DNA of 64,000 bases from Kappaphycus alvarezii (GCA_002205965.3 NADL03000122.1:124001-188000), one strand, 5' to 3'; positions 11,881-22,411 are shown, counted from the stretch's first letter. The notes: generated by a model not told the origin, from the letters alone. Made by a program: numbers and translations.

Positions 11881-11890
11881 GGTATTTATA
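11881..11890 (-). promoter_or_regulatory. TATA box of the GATA-type gene
   Basis: TATAAATACC on the minus strand lies about 90 bp before the ATG at 11,796. The same box at the same spacing occurs at 22,592-22,601 and 47,094-47,103 in the other two copies. This supports the ATG choice over the longer upstream frame. Confidence 0.55.
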
Positions 11891-12045
11891 GGAAAATGGG
11901 CGATTGTGAACAGCAGGTTGACGACGGTTTAGAACAAGGGAGGCGCGTAAGGGACTGTAGAGTGGGCTTTTCATGGCATTTTTAGGGGGACTCGGCGCAT
12001 CAGTTTGAATCTTTGTCATCCTATGAAAAAAAACTTTGGGGGACG

Positions 12046-14330
12046 ATTCTCCTTTAACGACACGCCGCGTTGGTGGTCCGCCCCCGCCATCCGCTCTTAC
12101 CTTCTGCCCCATCAGGTCGGGGTAGGCGTCAAGAACGGCATCGATGCAATAATTCATTCTGTGCGTCGTCTTTCCCAGAGACCCGAGTTCCACGATCACG
12201 TCTTGGTCCAGATAGATGCTCGCAACGCTTTCAATTGCATCTCCCGCCAGCGCATTCTGGAAGCCGTACAGACACATGCCCCAGGCCTCGCACGGTGGGT
12301 ACACTCTTGTTACGATGCTCCTACAGAGCTTGCTTTCGGACCCTACTATGTCCGTAGTTCAGAGGGCACTCAGCAAGGTGATCCCCTCGGTCCCTTGCTC
12401 TTTGCCCTGGCTCTCCATCCGCTCTTGCTATCGTTACAGGAGAAGTTCTCACCTGCCCTGAACGCTTGGTACGCAGATGACGGTAACATTGTTCTTCCTC
12501 GATCCCAAGCCGCTGCTGCCATCCGTTTCATCCAGCTTGAAGGAGGTCCACTAGGGTTCCAGCTCAACCTTGCCAAGACCCAAGTTTACGGCTTCTCCCC
12601 TTCCCACTCCCCTTTGGCACTTCCTTGCCCCTTTTCAACCCCCCTGGTTTTATCGTGCTGGGATCCCCGATTGGCTCGGACGCTTTTGTTTCCCAATTTT
12701 TCGCAGGCCGCCAAAACGAAGTTGACCGCATCTTCCAATCCCTTCGAGACTTGGATGATGCTCAATTGGCTTTCCACTTACACCGCTTCTGCGCGAACGC
12801 CTCCAAGGTCATGCACTTGCTGCGTACGCTTCCCTCCACTCAATCTGCGGTTCTCGCCGCTAGCTTCGATCAGAAGCAGAGGGAAGCGTTCCACCAATTG
12901 CAGCTGCCCTGTCCAGAGCGAGCCTGGCTCCAAGCCTCTCTCCCCTTCTCAATGGGCGGTCTAGGTCTCCTGCAAACTTCAGACATTACCGAGGCTGCAT
13001 ACGCAGCATCTGTAATTGATTCTTTTCGACTTATCTCCGACCTGCTTACCCTTTCCCAGGACCGCCACTTGGAAGAGATCCCTCGGTCTGCCATCTCGCT
13101 CTTATCCTCCCGCCACCCGCAGCTGTCTTCGTCGCTTACAGCTACGGCTCTTTTCGAGCGTTGTTCATCGCCGGTCCCCGGCGAAAGGCTCCAGTCTGCG
13201 ATCACAACTGAACTCATGCTATCGAAGTCCGATAGCTTGTTCTCGTCCGCGGCAGCCCACGACCGAGCACGGCTCCTCTCCGTGCGCACATCCTCCGCAT
13301 CGACTGTTTTCTCTTCGCTTCCTCACCCCCACCGCGGTACGTACATGTCCTCTTCCGCCTGGAAAGTCGCTCTGGCTCTACGTCTCGGCATCGCGCTATT
13401 CCCTGGATCTACTCGCTGTCCGGTCTGCTCCCGCCGCTCGGCCGACATCGCACCCGTCTTAGATCCAAGTGGTCAACACGCGTTGACCTGCAAATACGAA
13501 GACGGAATGACTCGTCGTCACCACATCCTCCGCAACGTTCTTGCCCGCTACTGCAAGGAAGTTGGGATCGTCGCCCTCGTCGAACATCCGCTCCTCCACC
13601 AGGTTCCCGACTCATCTGGGCATTCGGAGTCCCCCGTGCTACGAATGGATATTTACATACCCGCTGCATACGGGCTTCACAGCACCGATATAGCCGTCGA
13701 CGTTACTGTTGCCCACCCCTCCGCACGCCGCCACATTTCGCCAAGTACGGTTACTGCCGGCGCCGCCGCGACACTCGCAGAGCGCGAGAAACATCGTCAT
13801 TACGGCACTTACTGCAACCGAAACGATATCCTCCTCTCCCCCGTCGGGATTGATATCTATGGCGCCTTGGGCGACGACGGTAAGGCTTTTTTCCGCCGCC
13901 TTGCTTCCTTCGCTGCTTCTCGTCGCGGTTCCTCCCCTCATCAGGAGCTCCGCGACTTCGTTACCCGTTTTGCATTTAGTCTCCAAATAATGCAGGCGCG
14001 ACAAGTTTCTACCCGCCGCCCGCATCCGTAGTTAATTTATAAATACCCTCCGCACGCCTCTGTGCGACATTGTATGACAAATAAAGATCTACCACCACGC
14101 GTTGGTGGTCACCTCCAGTGCAGCCTACTTGTTGACTGGGCTATCATTTACTTTCTACAGTAGTTGGTAGACACGCTCTATTATTTTTTTAGTAGATCCT
14201 GCCACATGGTTTGAATACGGGTTCATAATGCTCAGAACCATTGCACTATTCACAGTAAATCAACATCATTAATCCCTTTGGGGCAATGTTAGTGTGGAGC
14301 GATTAATTCCCAAAGAGCAGTGCTCTGTAA
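12046..14330 (+). mobile_element. Family C LINE 3-prime end, split by an A insert
   Basis: The plus strand reads RHAALVV up to 12,077 and continues at 14,110 with TSSAAYLLTGLSFTF, the C-terminal tail of family C. A 3-prime UTR follows, resembling that after 17,194 (ACACGCTC, CCTGC, CACAGTAAA). The 2-kb A element between the halves has a 12-bp target duplication. The uninterrupted version is at about 22,765-22,921. Only the tail and UTR are present. Confidence 0.72.
12078..14097 (+). mobile_element. Family A LINE, 5-prime truncated, RT to 3-prime end
   Basis: This 2,020-bp insert is flanked by the 12-bp repeat CGCGTTGGTGGT (12,066-12,077 and 14,098-14,109). It begins within RT (AIRSYLLPHQVGVGVKNG). 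It has motif A (QIDARNAFNCISR), motif B (TQQGDPLGP) and motif C (YADDGNIV near 12,470), then the thumb and linker. The knuckle (CPVCSRR, HALTC) and the RLE core (DIYIPAAYGL, DIAVDVTVAHP) follow, ending RRPHP and a stop at 14,031. One frameshift near 12,620-12,650 splits it into 319- and 468-residue frames. The UTR ends AAATAAAGATCTACCACCA. It is absent from copy 2 and from the third copy of the site. Confidence 0.9.
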
Positions 14331-15075
14331 GCTTTTTGCCATACTCGGCGACCAATTGCTCGGCGGTCCTCGGACATATCCACAGATACATGCAGGTTCA
14401 GTCTGAGAACCTTGTTTTGATCCCCTTCGAATTCCGGGGTTGATATGTCATTTGATCCCGATAGGACCACTTTCTAATTCAGCAAACCATATCTTTCAAA
14501 TAATGAAACGCTGCAAATCTTCCCTCCTTCTGGTTCACGTCCACCAATGGCTCTATGCTCCATGCTTGCCCTCTTCAGTCGCCGATACAGCTGTAGTCTC
14601 ATCATATCTATGGGCCATCTTTCAATGGTGAAATGTACACGACTGTCTCTTCTCATTTTCCAGTCTTCCTTACATTGGTTACGTGGCCTTCTTTCGAGCT
14701 CCCCCGCGCTTGCGTATGCTCCCCACCGCAGTCATGCGCCGCACGCTGCGTGGGGAGAAAGGCTGGTACGATGAGAAAGGTCAACGGACAGCCCTGCGCA
14801 AACGGCTTCGGCGCCCTCATGCTGGCTCCCAATCGGGGGCCCTCTGGAAGGATACCATTAACGCCCACCACCACAGGGCGGAGTGTGTTGCCGCACATTG
14901 TCCCTAAGCCTGCTCTTTTGCTACCTCCTACGTGAAGTGTTTGCGGTGGGCGAAAGCCCTCTGTGCTGATGCTCGTTGCGGCAAGGGGGAAAGGTTTGAG
15001 TATTTTACTCTTGGAAGATTTATCCGATCTATCCCATAGTTCTCCAGACAACCACAATCGACTCATTGCTATGGT
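14331..15075. other. Unassigned DNA; short C 3-prime end at the right
   Basis: Up to about 14,980 I see no domain. A plus frame at 14,440-14,631 and its antisense are low-information. 14,983-15,073 is a minus-strand copy of the family C terminal motif (TTTTACTCTTGGAAGAT, then TCTCCAGACAACCACAATCG). In copy 2, at about 48,006-48,047, a 20-bp piece beginning GCTGGCTCCCAATCGGGGG is duplicated in tandem. Confidence 0.4.
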
Positions 15076-17300
15076 AAGGCAATCCAAGTTTGCATTGCGA
15101 CGAGGGCCGGGGCCGACACCATTGTGCACGCCGTCCGACGAATGGTTAATACAGTTGACAAGTCATCAGACTTTGCGCTGCTTTCAGTGGACCTTAAAAA
15201 TGCGTTCAATCTTTGCAGTCGATCTGCTTTTCTCGAAGCGGTTCAAACGCATTTTCCACAACTGCTGCGATGGGTAACGTATTGTTACAACGATCCAGCA
15301 CATTTGTGGACGGGTTTCGACACACTACGTAGTGTGATCGATGTCCAGCAAGGCGACCCGCTCAGCGGCTTTCTCTTCGACATGGTTCTCCATAGGCTAA
15401 CTTTGAAGATACAAGACATGCTGGCGTTGTCGAACGCCGACAAAGAGGTCCAAGAGATATTCCTACAGCTGTGGTATCATGATAACTGCTATATAGTGGC
15501 CAAACATGCCTCTCTGTTGAAAGCTATCGCAATTCTGTCCTCTCCCGAGGCAACGCGCCTCGGTCTACACTTGGCACTTCCCAAGTGCAAAATGTGGTGG
15601 CCTACGGCTCAAAACGAGGTCGTCACAGCCGCGTACCCCCCGGAGATCCAACAAGTCTACAGCGAGGGAACTGCGGTCCTGAATGCGCCTATCGGCTCAA
15701 ATGATTTTATGAGGCACTACTTCACCTACCACGTGCTCTCTCTGGAACCCTTTATGCAGGCCGTCACGGAACTTCAGGATCCACAGGTCTCCTTCCAGAT
15801 TTTAAGAAACTGCTTAGGGGGTATGTAAGTTGGGCTATCTCCTTCGGGTCGTGCCGCCATCGTGCACCATCGAAGGAGCCACCTATTTCGACCAGCTGAT
15901 GTGGAACAGCCAATGAGGACTTTTGCAGGAGGCGTCCTCGACAACACAGTCTTTCGGGAGCTGCAACTCCCGCTCAAACAAATTGAGGACAAGAAGCCTA
16001 CATTAGGAATCGGCCTTACATCCGTCATGTCCAATGCGGCCTGCTCGATGGCTGGCCTGAAGGTAGCATTTTAGGGAGCGTAGTTCCTTCCCCATTACGG
16101 TGTCGGTATACCCTTTTTGAGTCGATTATGGTTGTCTGGAAAACCATGGGGTAGATCGGATATACCTTCCAAGAGTAAAACACCCAAACGTTCCCCGCCT
16201 TACACCAGCCAATCACATCGTCGCAGCCGCCTTCCTCGCGTCTAGCTCACATACAAACAAGCTAGGTGAGCGATGCCTGCCGTCTGCAGTGAGCGACTTG
16301 GCAACTTACGAGGAGGCCAAGATGGCATTCACTCAACGGAATTCATCTTGCCGCCCGGTCGACAGGCTCCCATTGAGTCGTTTTTGCTCCAACCCTCCAT
16401 CGCAAAAGACACTAACTGACGCAGTCTATGCTGCAATATATGAAGAGCTTCCGGTGGGTAGTTGCCGTACACAGGCCTTCAGGGCCTCAATGAGTCTCCC
16501 AGGTACCAAGGAATGGGTCCATTGCCCTCCCACAACAGGCTTGAAAACCGCTATAGGCACACGACATTTCTCGGTGTGGTTCAAATACTATTGCCAAGCC
16601 CCGCTCTTCGAGCCAGGAACCCCTTGTCCAAGAGTCGGATGCCCTGAAACAGTGGACGTCCACGGCGACCACTTGATCCACTGCAGATACGGAGCGCAAC
16701 GGATCGTCCGCCACGATGACCAGGTCACCCTACTAAGTAACGAGCTGAGCCTAGGCGCAAGGCATCCTGCTGTCGAGCCCCGGTCGCACGGGGAACACAA
16801 AACAAGGCTGGACATCAGGGCAACGGGCGCCACCGGCGGTACCGATTACTTCTATGTGACCTTCGTGAACCCGCTGGCCCCTTCTCACCTCAGAATGAGA
16901 ACCTTGAACCCCCTTACCAGCTTGAACGCAGCCCACGCGGACAAGCTACGAAAATACCAGGGATTCTTAGCCAGCTTACTTGGCAGGAACAGACTCGTGC
17001 CCGTTCCTATCTCCACACTCGGGGGGTGGCATCCCGGAGCGTTCCGCCACATCACGGAGGTAGCCCGAGCGGTCGCCAACCGAGCCCTGGACCAATACTC
17101 CAGGGTGAGGACAATTCTCCTCCAACGACACGCGGCGTTGATGGTCACCTCCAACGCAGCCTGCTTGTCAACCGGTCTACCAGCTACTTTCTAGTTGGTA
17201 CACACGCTCAAGCACTTGCAATATAGGTCCTGCTAATGGTTTCATTACAAGTACAAAGGACTCCCAACCTTTCCATTACACAGTAAACCAACCCAAAAGT
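15076..17300 (+). mobile_element. Family C LINE with altered RT active site (copy 1)
   Basis: RT starts within the fingers (CIATRAGADTIVHAVRRMV) and is 5-prime truncated. Motif A is VDLKNAFNLCSR and motif B is QQGDPLSG. Motif C reads YHDNCY, with Asn in place of the second catalytic Asp, so the RT should be inactive. A frameshift lies near 15,820. Coding is interrupted at LGIGLTS by a short C insert (16,021-16,196) and resumes at 16,205. It then runs through the knuckle (CPRVGCPETVDVHGDHLIHC) and RLE (DIRATGATGGTDYF, KYQGFL, VPVPISTLGGWHP) to the stop at 17,194. The duplicate is at about 48,275-50,500. Confidence 0.82.
16021..16196 (+). mobile_element. Short family C 3-prime end inserted in a C element
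   Basis: This 176-bp insert holds only the last 15 codons (VMSNAACSMAGLKVAF, stop) and the UTR ending AAAACACCCAAACG. It is flanked by the 8-bp repeat GCCTTACA (16,013-16,020 and 16,197-16,204). It cuts the host RT-to-RLE linker, and coding continues in frame-compatible fashion on both sides. It resembles a SINE in size but is a severely truncated LINE. Confidence 0.8.
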
Positions 17301-17467
17301 CCCACCTATGGTAAAGCAATGCGTACTCTTCATAACGCTCCGTGCAGAGGTGAATGCCCATAACACCGTGCGACAACTTCGGGTCCTTCACCCCTCCCCG
17401 ACAACGCTGGCGACTCCGCTCCCCAAAGACATCCTACCACCGCCTCCCTGCATCACGGAGGCTAAGG

Positions 17468-17690
17468 TGGGAAACGTTTGGGTGTTTTACTCTTGGAAGA
17501 TATATCCGATCTATCCCGTGGTTTTCCAGACAACCACAATCGACTCAAAAAGGGTATACCGACGCAGTAATGGGGAAGGAACTACGCTCCCTAAAATGCT
17601 ACCTTCACGCCAGCCATCAAGCAGGCCGCATTGGACATGACGGCTGCTGTAGCGTGCCTTTGCATCAAAACCCCCCGAGGCTGACGTCGG
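17468..17690 (-). mobile_element. Short family C 3-prime end, minus strand
   Basis: On the minus strand this is the family C tail (MSNAACLMAGVKVAF) with its UTR and terminal motif, about 220 bp. It lies between the UTR of the C element ending near 17,300 and the D element. The sequence 17,300-17,468 shows nothing recognisable. The duplicate is at about 50,668-50,885. Confidence 0.7.
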
Positions 17691-17879
17691 AGGCTAACGT
17701 CGCAAGGGCACGAATATATATCCCAATAGGAAAACCTCCCAGACCTTCCACCCAAGGGCAGCATCCCGCGTGCCACACGATACCTCGGTAGGCCCCGGCC
17801 GCACGCTCTCACAATGGTTCCATCTGCTCTGCATGACCCCTCTCAGCTCTCAAGTAGGTGTCTTTGGCCTCAGTGTCTT

Positions 17880-18746
17880 GGTGGTGGTAGATCTTTATGG
17901 GCCCTGCAATGTCGCACAGAGGCGTGCGGAGGGTAATAATAAAGTAACTACGGATGCGGGCGGCGGGTAGAAATCTGTCGCGCCTGCATTATTTGGAGAC
18001 TAAATGAAAACGGGTAACGAAGTCGCGGAGCTCCTGTTGAGGGGAGGAACCGCGACGGGAAGCAGCGGAGGAAGCAAGGCGGCGGAAAAAATCCTTGCTG
18101 TCGTCGCCCAAGGCGCCATAAGTATCAATCCCGACGGGGGGAGAGGAGGATATCGTTTTGGTTGCAGTAAGTGCCGTAATGACGATGTTTCTCGCGCTCT
18201 GCGAGTGTTGCGACAGCGCCTGCAGTAACCGTACTTGGCGAAATGTGGCGGCGTGCGGGGGGGTGGGCAACAGTAACGTCGACGGCGATATCGGTACTGT
18301 GAAGCCCGTATGCAGCGGGTATGTAAATGTCCATTCGTAGCACGGGGGACTCCGAATGCCCAGATGAGTTGGGGATACTGGTGGAGGAGCGGATGTTCGA
18401 TGGGGGCGACGATCCCAACTTCCTTGCAGTAGCGGGCAAGAACGTTGCGTAGGATGTGATGACGACGAGTCATTCCGTCTTCGTATTTGCAGGTCAACGC
18501 GTGTTGACCACTTGGATCTAAGACGGGTGCGATGTCAGCCGAGCGTCGGGAGCAGACCGGACAGCGAGCAGATCCCGTGAAAAGCGCGATGCCAAGACTT
18601 AGAGCCAGAGCGACTATCCACGCAGAATAGGACATGTACGTACCGCGGTGGGAGTGAGGAAGCGAAGAGAAAACAGACGATGCGGATGATGTGCGCACGG
18701 AGAGGAGCCGTGCTCGGTCGTGGGCTGCCGCGGACGAGGACAACCT
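17880..18746 (-). mobile_element. Family A LINE, 5-prime truncated, in the D element
   Basis: This 867-bp minus-strand insert is flanked by GTGTCTT (17,873-17,879 and 18,747-18,753). It holds the RLE part (CPVCSRRSADIAPVLDPSG, DIYIPAAYGLHSTDI, DVTVAHP) and the 3-prime UTR. The insertion predates the segmental duplication, because it is present with the same repeats at 51,081-51,947. Frame breaks occur in the RLE region. Confidence 0.85.
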
Positions 18747-18904
18747 GTGTCTTAACGAATCTGATCACCCGGATAGCAAATGGGGACCTTCCGGACGCTG
18801 CCCTCCCCATTATCATCGCTGCAACACTGTTTCTGCTCCTGCCAAAACCCGGGAAGGTCCGTCCGATTTACGGTCGGATCTGTCCTTCGTCACAATACTA
18901 CATC

Positions 18905-18987
18905 CATGAGTCGATTGTAGTTGTCTGGAAAACCATGGGACAGATCGGATATATCTTCCAAGAGTAAAACACCCAAACCTTTCCCCT
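18905..18987 (+). mobile_element. Minimal family C 3-prime end (about 80 bp)
   Basis: Only the terminal UTR is present: GAGTCGATTGTAGTTGTCTG to AACACCCAAACCTTTCCC. It separates two consecutive RT pieces of family D. A possible 4-bp duplication (TCCA) flanks it. The duplicate is at 52,106-52,188. Confidence 0.65.
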
Positions 18988-19232
18988 TCCATCGGCGGTC
19001 GATGATTTCCGCGGCTTTCCAGCCCCCTTCCAACTGGCCAACGGTATCAAGGCCCCCACGAATACCATCGTCCATGATATTCGCACATCACTACACCGGG
19101 TTCCCCCAGACCCTAATGGACCCACCGTCCCCATTAACGCCAGCAACGCCTTCAATTGTGTTGATAGGCAAACAATGATAGACGACATCCCCTTTCGTGG
19201 CCCACCGATCGCACTTTTCGGTAATCGGGGGC

Positions 19233-20000
19233 AGGTTTGGGTGTTTTATTCTTGTATGAAATATCCGATCTATCCCATGGTTTTCCAGACAACCACAATC
19301 GACCCTAAAAAATATGCAGACACAGTAATGGGGAAGGAACTACGCTCCCTAAAAGGCTGGCTTCAGATCAGCCATCAAGCAGGCCGTATTGAACATGACG
19401 GCTGCAGCAGCGTGCCTTTGCATCAAAACCCCCGAACCCGTACGTCTCCAATGCCATGCATCCGGGTGCCACCCTCCAAGAGTTGAGATTGGCACAGGCA
19501 CGGGCCTACTACCTTTGGTGGAGGTCGCGATAAAAGATTGATATCTTCTCTGCTTTGCATTTCGCACCGCATTCAGAGAGAACATTCGGTTGAAGCCCTC
19601 ACTCTCTTGTTGGAGGGAGCGAGGGGATTCACGACGGTAACATCAAAAAAGTCGGTCCCTCCGCTGCTTCCCATTGCCTGGATATCGGGTCTCGTGCGGT
19701 GGAGACCATGGCGTGGCTCTACGACAAAATGACGAGCAGCTCTTGCGAGGTCTTTTGCGAGAAGGGTTACTTGGCGATCATGTCGGTTGATCCTGTGTGC
19801 TCCATGCAAGCAATGAATGAGATGATCGCCATGTACATCGAGTGTTTCCGGGAAACTCCTTGTCGGGCATGGCGGGCCAGGGTGAAAAAGTAGGACTTGA
19901 CAGTAGTATTGAAGCCACACCGAGAATTCTCGAGGTCCATTGCTTGTCTAGAGTCCGGGGCATGGGGGACAAGACACCCATTCCTTAGTTCGATAATCTG
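19233..20000 (-). mobile_element. Family C LINE, RLE end (copy 1)
   Basis: The minus strand runs from about 20,000 to 19,233. It carries FSVWLQYYCQ, the knuckle (CPTRSFPETLDVHGDHLIHC), the RLE core (RTRPDIQAMGSSGG, FFDVTVVNPLAPS), PVPISTLGGWHPDA, the tail AAAAVMFNTACLMADLKPAF and the usual UTR. At least three frameshifts break it. It lies head to head with the short plus-strand C end at 20,060-20,255. In copy 2 an LTR has split it at 52,643. Confidence 0.75.
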
Positions 20001-20059
20001 ATTTATGGTCGGACCAACCCACCTTTAATCATTCCGAACGGCTACCAAACGATCCTTTT

Positions 20060-20255
20060 TAGCGCACAGGGCACCCAGCCGTCATGTCCAATGCGGCCTG
20101 CTTGATGGCTGGCCTGGAGGTAGCATTTTAGGGAGCGTAATTCCTTCCCCAATACTGTGTCGGTATACCCCTTTTTGAGTCGATTATGGTCTGGAAAACC
20201 ATGGGATAGATCGGATATATCTTCCAAGAGTAAAATACCTAAAATTTCCCCCCAA
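20060..20255 (+). mobile_element. Short family C 3-prime end
   Basis: The last codons (VMSNAACLMAGLEVAF, stop) and the full terminal UTR ending AAAATACCTAAAATTTCC are present. RT motif B of the D element resumes directly after it. The 60 bases before it (20,000-20,060) are unassigned. The duplicate is at about 54,735-54,925. Confidence 0.65.
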
Positions 20256-20421
20256 CAGGGTGATCCCGCTAGAATGCTGCTTTTCTCTCTCGCTATCCAA
20301 AAATTCATCCAGCGGATAGCCTTAGAGGACGGCAATTTCTTTAATCAGTGGTACGCCGATGATTAGACGATCATAGGTCACTTGACGGACTCCGAGGAGC
20401 TCTTCGGTCACTCGCCTGGTA

Positions 20422-20529
20422 TTACCCATTACTGTGTCGGTTTACCCTTTCTAGGTCGATTGTGTTTGCCTGGAAAACCATGGGATAGATCAGATGTACC
20501 ATCCAAGAGTAAAACACCCAAGCCTTTCC
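20422..20529 (+). mobile_element. Minimal family C 3-prime end with clear target duplication
   Basis: This 108-bp insert (TTACCCATTACTGTGTCGGT to CACCCAAGCCTTTCC) is flanked by the perfect 10-bp repeat TCGCCTGGTA (20,412-20,421 and 20,530-20,539). It has no coding sequence and shows that very short C transcripts or cDNAs were integrated. The same insert and repeat occur at 55,089-55,196. Confidence 0.82.
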
Positions 20530-20731
20530 TCGCCTGGTACGACCCGGCTTTTGTCATATTCGTCAATCACGAGAAGACCCGTATTTACTGTGTGTGTAAT
20601 CCTTACGGGATGTGGAAAAAGCATGCGGGAGAACATGCTGAGGGGGATTGCAGAGAAATTAACATGCGAACGGGGATGAGAGAGAAACTAATCGGAAATG
20701 GATCTGGTAAGAACTTGACGCGCTTGCAACC

Positions 20732-20815
20732 TGTAATACAAAAAATGGTCCTCCCTTCATGTAATACAGGAAGTGGTCCTCCCTTCATGTAATACAGGAG
20801 ATGGTCCTCCCCTCG
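20732..20815 (+). repeat. Three 28-bp tandem repeats at the LTR tip
   Basis: The unit is TGTAATACAGGAAATGG followed by TCCTCCCTTCA. It begins exactly at the LTR end, so the TG terminus is part of each repeat. A fourth partial unit follows. The same array opens the LTR at 52,643, and nearly five units close the inverted copy at 57,043-57,180. The position fits U3 enhancer-like repeats (inference). Confidence 0.75.
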
Positions 20816-22190
20816 TGTAATCCAGCAACCTACAACGATCCCGCCCCTAGCTTCTCCCACCGTCATTTCCAAATTTACTTCCATTTTATCTAGATATTTT
20901 TATACTGTATTTAACCCTCTGAATCGACCCCGAATCAAGTCCCTTTTCCCTTTTAGCTTACCTCCTCCTCCAAATTCGCCTTTTTTTGAGAAGAAGGGCG
21001 CAAATGCACTAATACAAAATCCCTTGCAGATTTATTTTACCTATTCCTAATCTATAGAACCTGCCCCGGGAGTCTATTTAAACCCCTTCATTCTAAGTTA
21101 CAAATGCTCCCGATCATTTTACTCATCACCCCTCTCCCCCCACACACCCAAAACACCCTACATTGCCTCCCGTTCCCCAACGTCTATCACAATGAACAAC
21201 ATTCGCCCCTCTGTCCCTATTTCCAAAAACCGCCCTTCCCGTCCCATCAATGGCCTTCGTCTCGCCGCCTACGGGCCAACCGATGCCGACGACTACATCC
21301 GGCGGCAAGCAAAGAAGCAAATCATCGAGTTCGTTCGCCGCCTCTTCATAGAAGAAGAAGCGAGGGAGGTAAGTGAGGATGTGACTGAGAAAGTCGAGGA
21401 GGAGAGCGGGGAGTCCTTCGAGGAATGGTTAGCCCCCTGAGCTAGTGTACGAGGCTCGGGAGAAGGATGGGGAGGACGAGGAGGAGGAAGAGGAGGAAGA
21501 GGAGGAGGATGAGGAAGAGGGAACAGGGGGCATGGAAAGTGTTGGACTGGCTGGTGGGGCCTGGAATGGAGAGTATGGATCAAGTTGTGCCCACGATGGA
21601 ACCGGATGGAGATATCTTTAGTAGTCTAGATATCTCCCAGGGGGGAATAGAGAGCTGTGAGCCATTCGCAGATATTTGTGGGGACTGCTTGGACAGCATG
21701 GATATTTTAGAGGAGTTGTTTGGATCTGATTTAGAGAATGGGAAATAAGAGGACCAAATTAATTGTTAGTTTCTTAAGTATCTTTTGTTTAGAGTATGTC
21801 ATCCACACAAATTGTTTCTGTGCATTTCCTGGTACCTTTTGTAGTTTTGTTCGGACTTTAGGGGTAGCCAAAAGTCTATATAAGCTGAATAAACTGCTTC
21901 CTCATGGAGAGGTCAAGCAAGTTGGCAGACAGCATCAAGCCAAGTCCCGAATAGTAGGAAGTTGAGAGTCAACTTCAGACCCCAAAAAAAGTTTTCTTAC
22001 GCTGGTCGCAGAGCGTCGGTGGTAGACCCTGCCCCTTTTATACTTGCTTGTAGCTTCCTCAACTCTCTTCTATATAGACTCCCTTTTGTTCGTTCAACAA
22101 TACAACGGGTGCACTTTTGTCGCTCACAACACCTCCTTCTCAGGGTAATTGGTTCTGAGGATCTCGTCCCCCGCCGATTTACCCCTATCA
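20732..22190 (+). mobile_element. Solo LTR with an internal acidic ORF (copy 1)
   Basis: This 1,459-bp LTR starts TGTAATAC and ends CCCTATCA. It is flanked by the 5-bp repeat CAACC (20,727-20,731 and 22,191-22,195), with the empty site at 55,394-55,398. Its last 350 bp match the end of the gypsy LTR at 422-1,131, which places it in a related Ty3/gypsy family. Parts are three 28-bp repeats at the tip, a TATTTAAA box (21,075-21,082), an ORF opening at 21,192 (MNNIRPSVPISKNRPSRPIN), an acidic run and a conserved acidic-hydrophobic C-terminal block near 21,590-21,748. The ORF appears interrupted about twice. It is young: inserted after the duplication and very similar to 52,643-54,103. Confidence 0.85.
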
Positions 22191-22195
22191 CAACC

Positions 22196-22411
22196 CATGC
22201 AAGCAGAACGAAATGCATGATTAGGAGGTGCAGTTCCTATTGGGGAGTGGTGCCTCGGTGGGCAGCAGAGAACGTAGAAAGGCGCCGGAAGAAAGTCGCA
22301 CCGTCGGCATCAAGGGCAACGAAGACATCAATACCAACAGGAAGAAGCCGTATATCGTTCGTGTGGCAGACTACAACGTAGTGCGTGTGTTTCGCACGTT
22401 CAGCCATTCAG
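22196..22411 (-). mobile_element. Family B LINE, RLE fragment (copy 1)
   Basis: The minus strand reads HTHYVVVCHTNDIRLLPV then DVFVALDADGATFFRRLSTF, the end of the RLE domain of family B. It is cut by the solo LTR; its remaining codons continue below 20,731. It is cut again at 22,411, where sequence from the GATA region begins. Copy 2 continues into the full B element at 57,181 onward. Confidence 0.72.

Larger units (their letters stand above)
17690..20640 (+). mobile_element. Family D LINE, RT pieces split by four inserts (copy 1)
   Basis: Separate plus-strand pieces fall in RT order. They are the fingers (LITRIANGDLPDAALP, LPKPGKVRPI; 18,755-18,900), pre-A and motif A (QLANGIKAPTNTIVHDIR, PINASNAFNCVDR; 18,990-19,230), motifs B-C (QQGDPARMLLFSLA, NQWYADD then a stop; 20,255-20,360) and motif D (FVNHEKTRIYCV; 20,560-20,600). 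The gaps are an A insert (17,880-18,746), C 3-prime ends (18,905-18,987 and 20,422-20,529) and a C composite (19,233-20,255). The motif A wording PINASNAFN separates it from families A and C. It is non-functional. Confidence 0.68.
1..22411. repeat. Segmental duplication, copy 1
   Basis: This block reappears in the same orientation from 25,147 to about 57,210. The first bases of the window match 25,147 onward nearly base for base. The order gypsy LTR, B and C fragments, AT-rich DNA, C element, GATA gene, C element, D element is the same in both. Homology ends at about 22,411, in a B-family fragment. Differences are mostly whole-element insertions and one-base length changes. The true left edge lies before the window. 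A false duplication made by placing two haplotypes in tandem is the main alternative. Confidence 0.9.

Noticed and set aside
18004-18340. Plus-strand frames over the A insert at 17.9-18.7 kb
   Set aside because: They are antisense shadows of the RLE coding sequence, and recur opposite every A copy.
20540-20700. Cys/His-containing frame (VNHEKTRIYCVCNPYG) as a zinc finger of a telomere-associated helicase
   Set aside because: It sits just after a YADD motif and matches the RT motif D pattern (N..KT) of the same D element. Part of the frame is the antisense of the B element end.
20732-20815. CRISPR array
   Set aside because: The 28-bp units are directly adjacent without spacers and lie at an LTR tip in a eukaryotic locus.
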